Origin: Sphingobium naphthae
Lineage (GTDB): Bacteria; Pseudomonadota; Alphaproteobacteria; Sphingomonadales; Sphingomonadaceae
Assembly (NCBI RefSeq): GCF_020782235.1
Contig: NZ_JAJGNO010000013.1
Coordinates: forward strand, 62,001 to 126,000
Length of the DNA: 64,000 bases
Reading direction: 5' to 3'
Shown: in pieces, positions 45,280-52,566 of the stretch
How positions within the stretch are numbered: position 1 is the stretch's first letter
Layout: the number at the start of each line of letters is the position of its first letter
Made by a program: the position numbers and the translations under genes
The notes under the pieces: generated by a model
The model's input: the letters and a program-made list of their open reading frames with translations, nothing else
The model's database searches: none
Told to the model about the DNA's origin: nothing

Positions 45280-45945
45280 TCCCGGTCGATCATGGTTCGA
45301 AGTTGGTCAGGCAGTGACATTGTAGGAAATACGCCGGGAAACCTCGTGCCGCTAGAGTTCGGTGGCTTATCACTCCTTCTGTTTCAGGAAAGGCTGGGGT
45401 GGGTGCGAGTGGAGCGAACTGCTCCCAGCCGACGGGTAGAGCAGTGTTCATGCGGTGCACCTGCCCTCTGCCCCCCTTGCTTGGGGAGCGGAGATCAAGG
45501 CATCCTATCGATGAACCCGCCCGGCTAAGTTTTTCCCCGCGACTTCGTCCTCAAAGCCACGAAATACTTCCACCAAGCCGATAGAGGCTTCAAGGCCGGG
45601 CACCGTTGATGCGCCCGGTGGGGTCGCCGCCATTGCTCGCCGCCCGTTCGTCAGGGGTCGCGTCATCGCCCGGACCCTGCGGTCCCACCAGGTTGAGCGC
45701 GGTCAGCAGAACGAGGATCGCCCAGAGCAAGGCGAGTCAGCGGCTAGTAAAGAGCGAGCGGAGGCGAACACCAAAGAGCATCTGCATGCCTTGGGGCGAA
45801 GAGGTTAATCCCATGCCACGGTGCCGGCCAGCTACGCTCTTCTTGTCCCGCTCGACGCCGGGATGACGTCCGCACTCTGAGCCACGCAGCTTCAACGACC
45901 GTGCGATGCAGGCGGCCGCGCTCGGCGCGCCGGACGCATCCCCCC
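45280..45945. other. Intergenic stretch with only one possible small gene
   Basis: 666 bases between the small membrane ORF and the zinc-ribbon gene. Apart from the 46-codon frame at 45590-45730 I find no ORF with a plausible start. No repeats, tRNA or insertion sequence ends were recognised. It is probably residual sequence of the patch that starts near 43.7 kb. Confidence 0.4.
45590..45730 (-). CDS. Possible 46-residue membrane micro-protein or gene remnant
   Basis: A TTG-started frame encodes a hydrophobic helix (LLWAILVLLTALNLVGP) followed by an acidic tail with GDDATPDERAASNGG. The composition is coherent for a small single-pass protein, but there is no ribosome site and a stop directly precedes the frame, so it could be the broken 3' end of a longer gene. 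Confidence 0.3.
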   Translation of the reverse strand: MLWAILVLLTALNLVGPQGPGDDATPDERAASNGGDPTGRINGARP

Positions 45946-46182
45946 TCAAGGTGGCGCGCCTTCCATCCGATCAGGCGCGGCGAAGGTGATCGAACTGGTC
46001 AAAACCACCTGCTCCGCGCGCGTCGGGCCAAGGCAGTGATGGCAGTGGATGTGATCAAACAGCGTCTCGATCACCCAGGCCTGCGCCGCTACATCCCAGA
46101 TCGCCCAGGCGTCCCGCGTGACATGGTCGCTGCCGCAAATGTGGCAGATATGGGCGTAGCGGGTCTGGGCGGGACTGGACAT
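45946..46182 (-). CDS. Small zinc-ribbon-like protein
   Basis: 78 aa. Two Cys pairs (ICHICGSDHV and HCHHCLG) about 35 residues apart form a likely zinc ribbon; between them lies DAWAIWDVAAQAWVIET. Sphingomonad genomes contain short proteins of this shape with unknown role. ATG start at 46182; the upstream region has no clear ribosome site. It lies about 300 bases downstream of nrdB on the same strand. Confidence 0.6.
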   Translation of the reverse strand: MSSPAQTRYAHICHICGSDHVTRDAWAIWDVAAQAWVIETLFDHIHCHHCLGPTRAEQVVLTSSITFAAPDRMEGAPP

Positions 46183-46490
46183 GTGCGCACCATAGCGCCC
46201 TTACCGCCATAGTGGCGGCAGATCGGTCCATTATGGACATGTCTTGCTCAGGCGGCCGGGTTGCCCCGACATAAGTCCTTGCCTCGCCTCATGCGCCGTT
46301 TGAGCCGGCCCATCGCCACCGGCGCCATTGCGATGGCCGCCGCCCAGGACGGCCCCGCGCGGGGTCGCGCGCATCGAACAACATCAAATGCGCATTTTCA
46401 GAGGTGGCAAGAAACGGGCCGCACGACGCTCATGACCCTCGGGCCACAAAGGGACAGGCGATCACCACCTGCCCCCTTGCGACCTTGATA
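46183..46490. other. Intergenic region downstream of nrdB
   Basis: About 308 bases. It has no supported gene and no clean terminator; several short hairpins occur (for example CCGCCATAGTGGCGG near 46203-46217). Function not assigned. Confidence 0.35.
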
Positions 46491-47543
46491 TCACTCCGCC
46501 GCGATCCCCGCGGCCTTGAACATGTCCGGGCCTTCCTCGTCGGCGTTGGCGGCGGCGCTGCCCTTGATCTTCTGGCGGCGGTCGAACGCGTCCCACACGT
46601 CGTTCCACTGGCCGCGGGTCGCAGCCTTGGAATATTCGGTCGCGCGGGTTTCGAAGAAGTTCGCATGCTCCACCCCGTTCAGCAGCGGGGTGAGCCAGGG
46701 CAGCGGATGCTCGTCGATCATGTAGATCGGCTTCAGGCCCAGCTGCCCCAGCCGCCAGTCGGCGATGTAGCGGACATATTTCTTGATGTCCTTGGGCGTC
46801 ATGCCGGGCACAGGCCCCATTTCGAAGACCAGATCGACAAAGGCGTCCTCGATCCGGACGGTCTTCTGGCACATGTCCATGATGTCGTCCTTGACGCGGG
46901 CGGTCAGGCAGTCGCGCTCCTTCACGAAGGCGTGGAACAGGCGGACAATGCCTTCGCAATGCAGTGTTTCGTCGCGCACCGACCAGCTGACGATCTGGCC
47001 CATGCCCTTCATCTTGTTGAAGCGCGGGAAGTTCATCAGCATGGCGAAGCTGGCGAAGAGCTGCAGCCCTTCGGTAAAGCCGCCGAACATCGCCAGCGTC
47101 TTGGCGATATCCTCGTCGGTGTCGACGCCGAACTGCTGCAGATAGTCATGCTTGTCCTTCATCTCCTTATATTGGAGGAAGGCCGAATATTCGCTTTCGG
47201 GCATGCCGATCGTGTCGAGCAGATGGCTGTAGGCGGCGATATGGACCGTCTCCATGTTGCTGAACGCGGTCAGCATCATCTTGATTTCGGTCGGCTTGAA
47301 CACGCGGCCATATTTTTCGTGGTAGCAATCCTGCACTTCCACGTCGGCCTGGGTGAAGAAGCGGAAAATCTGCGTCAGCAGGTTGCGCTCATGGTCGCTG
47401 AGCTTCTGCGCCCAGTCACGGCAATCCTCGCCCAGCGGCACTTCCTCGGGCAGCCAGTGCAGCTGCTGCTGGCGCTTCCAGAACTCATAGGCCCAGGGAT
47501 ATTCGAAGGGCTTGTAGACCTTGCTGGCTTGAAGAAGGGGCAT
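46491..47543 (-). CDS. nrdB: Ribonucleoside-diphosphate reductase, beta subunit (class Ia)
   Basis: 350 aa from the ATG at 47543. Carries the diiron/tyrosyl-radical site that drives NrdA. Iron ligands are in ADVEVQDCYHEKY, SNMETVHIAAYSHLLD and RDETLHCEGIVRLFH; the FFETRATEYSKA segment follows near the C-terminus. GGAG precedes the start by about 9 bases. It is the distal gene of the nrdA-nrdB pair but is separated from nrdA by a DUF559 gene flanked by inverted repeats. The end of one repeat lies about 26 bases upstream of its start. Confidence 0.95.
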   Translation of the reverse strand: MPLLQASKVYKPFEYPWAYEFWKRQQQLHWLPEEVPLGEDCRDWAQKLSDHERNLLTQIFRFFTQADVEVQDCYHEKYGRVFKPTEIKMMLTAFSNMETVHIAAYSHLLDTIGMPESEYSAFLQYKEMKDKHDYLQQFGVDTDEDIAKTLAMFGGFTEGLQLFASFAMLMNFPRFNKMKGMGQIVSWSVRDETLHCEGIVRLFHAFVKERDCLTARVKDDIMDMCQKTVRIEDAFVDLVFEMGPVPGMTPKDIKKYVRYIADWRLGQLGLKPIYMIDEHPLPWLTPLLNGVEHANFFETRATEYSKAATRGQWNDVWDAFDRRQKIKGSAAANADEEGPDMFKAAGIAAE

Positions 47544-47568
47544 GTGGGTTACTCCGCGAAATCTTTTC

Positions 47569-47630
47569 TTCCCCTCTCCCATCGGGAGAGGGAGGGGCCC
47601 GCGCCGTCAGGCGTGGGAGGGTGAGGGCGA
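47569..47630. repeat. Inverted repeat, copy next to nrdB
   Basis: 62 bases that match the reverse complement of 47975-48031 almost perfectly over the first ~28 and last ~13 bases. It contains an internal hairpin (CCCTCTCCC / GGGAGAGGG). On the minus strand it includes the stop codon of the DUF559 gene (TGA at 47607-47609). It lies between the DUF559 gene and the nrdB ribosome site. Confidence 0.85.
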
Positions 47631-47975
47631 GAGGCGCGCCGCGATGACCGCTACGACGCCTTCGATGTTTTCCATGACTTCATGGTTCCAGACGCGCAGG
47701 ATCTGGTAACCCTGCGCCTCGAAATAACGGGTACGGACAGCATCCTGCTCGACGCTGTCCGCGTGACTTGCGCCATCGACCTCGACGATCAGCTTGGCGG
47801 CAAAACAGAGGAAATCCGCGACATAAGCACCATGGGGCACCTGACGACGGAATTTCGCGGCGGGGAGCTGTTCACGCAAGGCGCGCCAGAGACGTTTTTC
47901 TGCCTCCGTGGCGTTGCGGCGGAGAGTGCGGGCTTGATCGACCGACCCCGAAGGCAGATCGCGATAGTTGCGCAT
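47607..47975 (-). CDS. DUF559 nuclease-like protein (PD-(D/E)XK/Vsr fold)
   Basis: 122 aa from the ATG at 47975. An N-terminal ARTLRRNATEAEKRLWRALRE helix is typical of DUF559; the acidic site reads YVADFLCFAAKLIVEVDGASH, with Asp and Glu-x-Asp as likely metal ligands, and LRVWNHEVMENIEGV follows. The family resembles Vsr-type endonucleases; activity is not shown. The start codon directly abuts the inner end of one inverted repeat, whose GAGGG may serve as ribosome site, and the stop lies in the other. It sits inside the nrdA-nrdB operon, same strand. Confidence 0.88.
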   Translation of the reverse strand: MRNYRDLPSGSVDQARTLRRNATEAEKRLWRALREQLPAAKFRRQVPHGAYVADFLCFAAKLIVEVDGASHADSVEQDAVRTRYFEAQGYQILRVWNHEVMENIEGVVAVIAARLSPSPSHA

Positions 47976-48031
47976 CGCCCTCACCCTTCCGCCGCTGCGC
48001 GGCTCCCTCCCTCTCCCGCCGGGAGAGGGAA
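47975..48031. repeat. Inverted repeat, copy next to nrdA
   Basis: 57 bases, inverted relative to 47569-47630, with the same hairpin core (CCCTCTCCC / GGGAGAGGG). It begins 5 bases after the nrdA stop codon and ends at the ATG of the DUF559 gene. As a strong hairpin it may attenuate transcription into nrdB. Confidence 0.85.
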
Positions 48032-48036
48032 TCTGC

Positions 48037-49971
48037 TTACTGACAGGCGAGGCACTCGTCATAGTCGGTCGTCTCGCCAATTTCGAACTTGGGGGCGTCG
48101 ATCGTGTTGTCGGCTTCCACCCCGCCGGCGAAGCCCGCGCGCTGGACCGACTTGGACCGCAGATAGTAAAGCGACTTGATGCCCAGTTCCCAGGCGCGGA
48201 AATGGAGCATCAGCAGGTCCCATTTCTCGACGTCCGCCGGGATGAACAGGTTCAGGGACTGGGCCTGGTCGATATAGGGGGTGCGATCGGCGGCGAGTTC
48301 GAGCAGCCAGCGCTGGTCGATCTCGAAGCTGGTCTTGAACACGTCCTTTTCTTCCTGAGTCAGGAAGTCGAGATGCTGGACCGACCCGCCCTTTTCCAGG
48401 ATCGAGTTCCACACTGCGCTCGAATCCTTCGACTTTTCGACCAGCAGCTTTTCCAGATAGGGATTCTTGACCGCAAAGCTGCCCGACAATGTCTTGTGGG
48501 TGTAGATATTGGCCGGAATGGGCTCGATACAGGCCGACGCGCCGCCGCAGATGATGGAAATGGAGGCGGTCGGCGCGATCGCCATCTTGCACGAAAAACG
48601 CTCCATCACGCCCTGGTCGGCGGCGTCCGGGCACGGCCCGCGCTCCTGCGCCAGCAGCATCGACGCCTCGTTCACCTTGGCGTTGATATGCTTGAAGATG
48701 CGCAGGTTCCAGCTCTTGGCCATCGCGCCTTCGAACGGGATGCCGCGCGCCTGCAGGAAGCTGTGGAAGCCCATGACGCCCAGGCCCACGGATCGTTCGC
48801 GCATCGCGCTATATTTGGCGCGCGCCATTTCGGGCGGGGCGCGGTCGATATAATCCTGCAGCACATTGTCGAGGAAGCGCATGATGTCTTCCGCGAAGGT
48901 CGGATGATCCTTCCACTCGTCCCAGGTTTCCAGGTTCATCGACGACAGGCAGCAGACCGCCGTGCGATCATTGCCGAGATGGTCGCGACCCGTCGGCAGG
49001 GTGATTTCGGAACAGAGGTTCGACGTCGACACCTTGAGCCCCAGTTCGCGGTGATGCTTGGGCATCATCCGGTTCACTGTGTCGTTGAAGACGATATAGG
49101 GCTCGCCGGTGGCGAGGCGCACCTCGACCAGCTTCTGGAACAGGGCGCGGGCGTTCACCGTGCCGCGCACCGACTGGTCCTTGGGGCTGCGCAGGTTGAA
49201 TTCGGCGCCGTCGCGCACCGCTTCCATGAACTCGTCGGTCAGCAGCACGCCATGATGCAGGTTGAGCGCCTTGCGGTTGAAGTCGCCGCTTGTCTTACGG
49301 ATTTCCAGGAATTCCTCGATCTCCGGATGGGAGATGTCGAGATAGCAGGCGGCAGAGCCCCGCCGCAGCGACCCCTGGCTGATCGCCAGCGTCAGGCTGT
49401 CCATCACCCGGACGAAGGGGATGATGCCGCTGGTCTTGCCGTTGAGACCGACGGGCTCGCCGATGCCGCGGACATTGCCCCAATAGGTGCCGATGCCGCC
49501 GCCGCGCGACGCCAGCCAGACATTCTCGTTCCAAGTGTTGACGATGCCTTCCAGGCTGTCGTCGACGCTGTTCAGATAGCAGCTGATCGGCAGGCCGCGC
49601 CCGGTGCCGCCGTTCGACAGGACGGGCGTGGCGGGCATGAACCAGAGGCGCGAAATATAGTCATAGACGCGCTGCGCATGATCGGCATCGTCGGCATAGG
49701 CCGCGGCCACGCGCGCGAACAGGTCCTGATAGCTTTCGCCGGGCAGCAGATAGCGGTCGTTCAGCGTCTCCTTGCCGAACTCCGTCAGCAACGCGTCACG
49801 CGACGCGTCCGTCACGACCGAAAAGCGGCGCGCCTGCACGGCCGACGAGGAAAGCGGCTCGGCCGCCGTCTCGGGCGCTGCCGTCACCGCTTCGCTCATC
49901 TTCTCCAACACTTCGTCCATCACCGTCGCCACGTCTGCCGTCCCTGCCTGTCCGCTGTCCCGAAAATCCAT
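48037..49971 (-). CDS. nrdA: Ribonucleoside-diphosphate reductase, alpha subunit (class Ia, no ATP cone)
   Basis: 644 aa. Reduces ribonucleoside diphosphates with NrdB. Active-site Cys in NLCSEITLPTG, a further Cys in LPISCYLNSVDDSL, the finger-loop region PTASISIICGGASACIEPIPANIYTHKT, and the C-terminal redox pair YDECLACQ are all present. The usual N-terminal ATP-cone is absent, so overall dATP control may be different; the protein is shorter than E. coli NrdA (761 aa). Its promoter region has two NrdR-box-like sites. An ATG 17 codons later is an alternative start. Confidence 0.95.
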   Translation of the reverse strand: MDFRDSGQAGTADVATVMDEVLEKMSEAVTAAPETAAEPLSSSAVQARRFSVVTDASRDALLTEFGKETLNDRYLLPGESYQDLFARVAAAYADDADHAQRVYDYISRLWFMPATPVLSNGGTGRGLPISCYLNSVDDSLEGIVNTWNENVWLASRGGGIGTYWGNVRGIGEPVGLNGKTSGIIPFVRVMDSLTLAISQGSLRRGSAACYLDISHPEIEEFLEIRKTSGDFNRKALNLHHGVLLTDEFMEAVRDGAEFNLRSPKDQSVRGTVNARALFQKLVEVRLATGEPYIVFNDTVNRMMPKHHRELGLKVSTSNLCSEITLPTGRDHLGNDRTAVCCLSSMNLETWDEWKDHPTFAEDIMRFLDNVLQDYIDRAPPEMARAKYSAMRERSVGLGVMGFHSFLQARGIPFEGAMAKSWNLRIFKHINAKVNEASMLLAQERGPCPDAADQGVMERFSCKMAIAPTASISIICGGASACIEPIPANIYTHKTLSGSFAVKNPYLEKLLVEKSKDSSAVWNSILEKGGSVQHLDFLTQEEKDVFKTSFEIDQRWLLELAADRTPYIDQAQSLNLFIPADVEKWDLLMLHFRAWELGIKSLYYLRSKSVQRAGFAGGVEADNTIDAPKFEIGETTDYDECLACQ

Positions 49972-50585
49972 CTGCGAGTCCCCGATGTTCCTGTTCCGTT
50001 CGATTCGGTCAAGCCCGGTCGCAGCAAAGCGCGCATCCTAGCATCAACCAATCCGCACGGGCACGGAAATGGGCCCAACCGAGCGGATTGCAGGGCTGAA
50101 ACAGCCCGTCCAGGAGATAGGCTCTCGCTGGAGCAATCACAATCTATTGGGGAACCCCCGTTAACCCGATACAAGGGATAGTGCCACAGCTGCCCGGAGG
50201 CGCAAGAGGGTAAATGACGGTTCGGGGACTCTGCCCGCCGACGTGACAGACCGATCCGCCAATCTCTCCGGCGGGCGCCGGCATGCGACGCGCGCTCCTT
50301 CCTTGCCCCCAAAAAAGGCAAGGGGGTGATTGCCGAAAAGAAAATAAATTTGGCTTGCCACGCAAAGCCGTGCGTCGCCGCCGACATGACTTTTTCATGA
50401 CACGGACATGACCGTCGCGGCCCCTTCGCCCCCTCTTCGCCGCCGCGATGCCGACCCGCCGCGAGCTCTGCCCGCCCATGCGCCTGCCCATGCGCCTGCT
50501 GGACTCGCCCCTCTCAATGCGTATAGCCGCGCCTGGCAAGGACCTGCCGTGCAGAGGCGGGCCACACACTATGGGACCAGGGTAG
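49972..50585. other. Divergent promoter region of nrdA and the fumarase gene
   Basis: 614 bases without a supported gene. It contains the two NrdR-like sites (50137-50184), short dyads (for example GGCTT/AAGCC near 50352-50370) and the repeated CATGAC around 50385-50411. Open frames here have no ribosome site or recognisable product. Confidence 0.5.
50137..50184. promoter_or_regulatory. Two tandem NrdR-box-like operators upstream of nrdA
   Basis: TCACAATCTATTGGGG at 50137-50152 matches the NrdR box consensus (acaCwAtATaTwgtgt) at 12 of 16 positions, and ATACAAGGGATAGTGC at 50169-50184 at 11 of 16. Their spacing of 32 bases is three helical turns, as in known tandem NrdR boxes. They lie 166-213 bases upstream of the nrdA start. 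NrdR represses ribonucleotide reductase genes when dATP is high. The nrdR gene is not in the window. Confidence 0.55.
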
Positions 50586-52106
50586 ATGACGCTCATCAAG
50601 ACCGCCGACCTCATCGAGAGCGTCGCCGACGCGCTCCAGTTCATCAGCTATTATCATCCGATGGATTATATCCGCGCGCTGGGCGCGGCCTATGAGGCGG
50701 AGGCCAATCCGGCGGCCAAGGACGCGATCGCCCAGATCCTGACCAACAGCCGCATGTGCGCCGAAGGGCACCGCCCGATCTGCCAGGACACTGGCATCGT
50801 CAACGTGTTCGTCAAATGGGGCATGGACTGCCGCCTCGACGACAATAGCCGTTCGATGCAGGAGGTGATCGACGAAGGCGTGCGCCGCGCCTATCTCAAT
50901 CCTGAAAACCGCCTGCGCGCCTCCATCCTGCGCGACCCGGCGTTCAGCCGCCAGAACACCAGGGACAACACGCCCTGCGTGCTCAACGTCGAAATGGTGC
51001 CCGGCAACAAGGTGATCGTGGACGTCGCGGCCAAGGGCGGCGGCAGCGAGAACAAGACCAAGTTCAAGATGATGAACCCCAGCGATTCGATCGTCGACTG
51101 GGTGCTGGACATGGTGCCGCAGATGGGCGCTGGCTGGTGCCCGCCCGGCATGCTGGGCATCGGCATCGGCGGCACGGCGGAAAAGGCGGTGGCGCTGGCC
51201 AAGGAAAGCCTGATGGACCCGATCGACATGGGCGAGCTGAAGGCGCGCGGCCCCCGGAACAAGATCGAAGAGCTGCGCATCGAGCTGTATGACAAGGTCA
51301 ATGCGCTGGGCATCGGCGCGCAGGGCCTGGGCGGCCTCGCCACCGTACTCGACATCAAGATCCATGACTATCCCTGCCATGCGGCCGGCAAGCCCGTGGC
51401 GATGATCCCCAATTGCGCCGCCACGCGCCACGCCCATTTCACGCTCGACGGCTCTGGCCCCGCCTATCTGGAAGCGCCCAAGCTGTCCGAATGGCCGCAG
51501 GTCGACTGGAAGCCGAGCAAGGAAGCGATCCGCGTCGATCTCGACACGCTGACGCCGGACATCGTGCAAAGCTGGAAGCATGGCGACCGGCTGCTGCTCA
51601 ATGGCAGGATGTTGACCGGCCGCGACGCCGCGCACAAGCGGATCGCCGACATGCTGGAGCGCGGCGAGCCCCTGCCCGTCGATTTCAAGGGCCGCGTCAT
51701 CTATTATGTCGGCCCCGTCGATCCGGTGCGCGACGAAGTGGTGGGCCCGGCCGGCCCCACCACCGCGACGCGCATGGACAAGTTCATGGACATGATGCTG
51801 GAACAGGGGCTGGCCGCCTGCGTCGGCAAGGCCGAACGCGGCCCCGCCGCCACGACGAGCATCGCCAACCACAAGAGCGCCTATCTGATGGCGGTCGGCG
51901 GCGCGGCCTATCTGGTCGCCCGCGCGATCAAGGAAGCCAAGGTCATAGGCTTTGAAGATCTGGGCATGGAGGCGATCTACGAATTCACGGTCGAGGACAT
52001 GCCCGTCACCGTCGCGGTCGACAGCGAAGGCCAGAATGTCCACCGCCTCGCCCCGCTGGTGTGGCAGGAAAAGATCAGGCGGGAAGGCCTGCTGGAACAG
52101 GCCTGA
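50586..52106 (+). CDS. fumA: Fumarate hydratase, class I (4Fe-4S)
   Basis: 506 aa. Interconverts fumarate and malate in the TCA cycle. It is the oxygen-sensitive iron-sulfur type: Cys66 in RPICQDTG, with further cysteines in GWCPPG and PNCAATRH as candidate cluster ligands. A C-terminal domain has YYVGPVDPVRDEVVGPAGPTTATRMD and ATTSIANHKSAY. Length matches FumA/FumB-type single-chain enzymes. Unlike stable class II FumC, none of the FumC signature is present. It is divergent from nrdA. Confidence 0.95.
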   Translation: MTLIKTADLIESVADALQFISYYHPMDYIRALGAAYEAEANPAAKDAIAQILTNSRMCAEGHRPICQDTGIVNVFVKWGMDCRLDDNSRSMQEVIDEGVRRAYLNPENRLRASILRDPAFSRQNTRDNTPCVLNVEMVPGNKVIVDVAAKGGGSENKTKFKMMNPSDSIVDWVLDMVPQMGAGWCPPGMLGIGIGGTAEKAVALAKESLMDPIDMGELKARGPRNKIEELRIELYDKVNALGIGAQGLGGLATVLDIKIHDYPCHAAGKPVAMIPNCAATRHAHFTLDGSGPAYLEAPKLSEWPQVDWKPSKEAIRVDLDTLTPDIVQSWKHGDRLLLNGRMLTGRDAAHKRIADMLERGEPLPVDFKGRVIYYVGPVDPVRDEVVGPAGPTTATRMDKFMDMMLEQGLAACVGKAERGPAATTSIANHKSAYLMAVGGAAYLVARAIKEAKVIGFEDLGMEAIYEFTVEDMPVTVAVDSEGQNVHRLAPLVWQEKIRREGLLEQA

Positions 52107-52112
52107 CGTGCA

Positions 52113-52143
52113 CATCCTCCCCGCGTGGTGCGCGGGGAGGATG
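52113..52143 (+). terminator. Perfect 13-base stem-loop after the fumarase gene
   Basis: CATCCTCCCCGCG pairs without mismatch with CGCGGGGAGGATG around a 5-base loop, 6 bases after the stop codon. No T-run follows, so it may end or stabilise the mRNA rather than be a classical terminator. Confidence 0.55.
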
Positions 52144-52222
52144 AAGTGACTGATCCTTGTTAAGCACAGGAACCGGCGCACGTCCGCAGCATTGTTCCCG
52201 GCACCCACAGCCGGAGCCCGTC

Positions 52223-52474
52223 ATGTCCTTCACCCAGCTCGATCCGCCCCTTCCCGTCGATGTCCAGGGCAAGGGGAAGGGCTTCGCCTTCGCCGTGATC
52301 GATTATGGGCAGGAACATAATCTCATCTGGGTGACGGGCCTCAGCGAAACCGGCGAAATCTGGTGCGCGCCCAATCCGATGGTGCGGCTGCAGGCCAACT
52401 GGACGATGGGGCGCGAAGGCCATGCCGGCGCCGACTGGCAGGGCGTGACCCTGGCGCCGCTCAAGCCCAGCTGA
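52223..52474 (+). CDS. Small conserved-looking protein of unknown function
   Basis: 83 aa from the ATG at 52223, with GGAG about 8 bases upstream. The sequence has a beta-rich look, with GFAFAVIDYGQEHNLIWVTGLSETGEIWCAPNPMVRLQANWTMGR. No signal peptide. It resembles short proteins found next to metabolic genes in sphingomonads, but I cannot name a family. A strong terminator follows. Confidence 0.6.
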   Translation: MSFTQLDPPLPVDVQGKGKGFAFAVIDYGQEHNLIWVTGLSETGEIWCAPNPMVRLQANWTMGREGHAGADWQGVTLAPLKPS

Positions 52475-52523
52475 ACCAAAAGGCGCGCCGCCCGCAAGGA
52501 TGAGCGGCGCGCCGGAGGAAGCC

Positions 52524-52566
52524 AGCGATCGGGGCCGTGTCGGCGGCCCCAATCGCTGTAATTTTT
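52524..52566 (+). terminator. Rho-independent terminator
   Basis: AGCGAT-GGGGCCG pairs with CGGCCCC-ATCGCT (one mismatch), followed by GTAATTTTTA on the plus strand. It ends the transcript of the small protein and overlaps the stop codon of the convergent TonB receptor gene. Confidence 0.75.

Noticed and set aside
45250..45528. Small plus-strand open frame in the AT-richer patch
   Set aside because: Composition is irregular, no ribosome site, and it overlaps another small frame; no family recognised.
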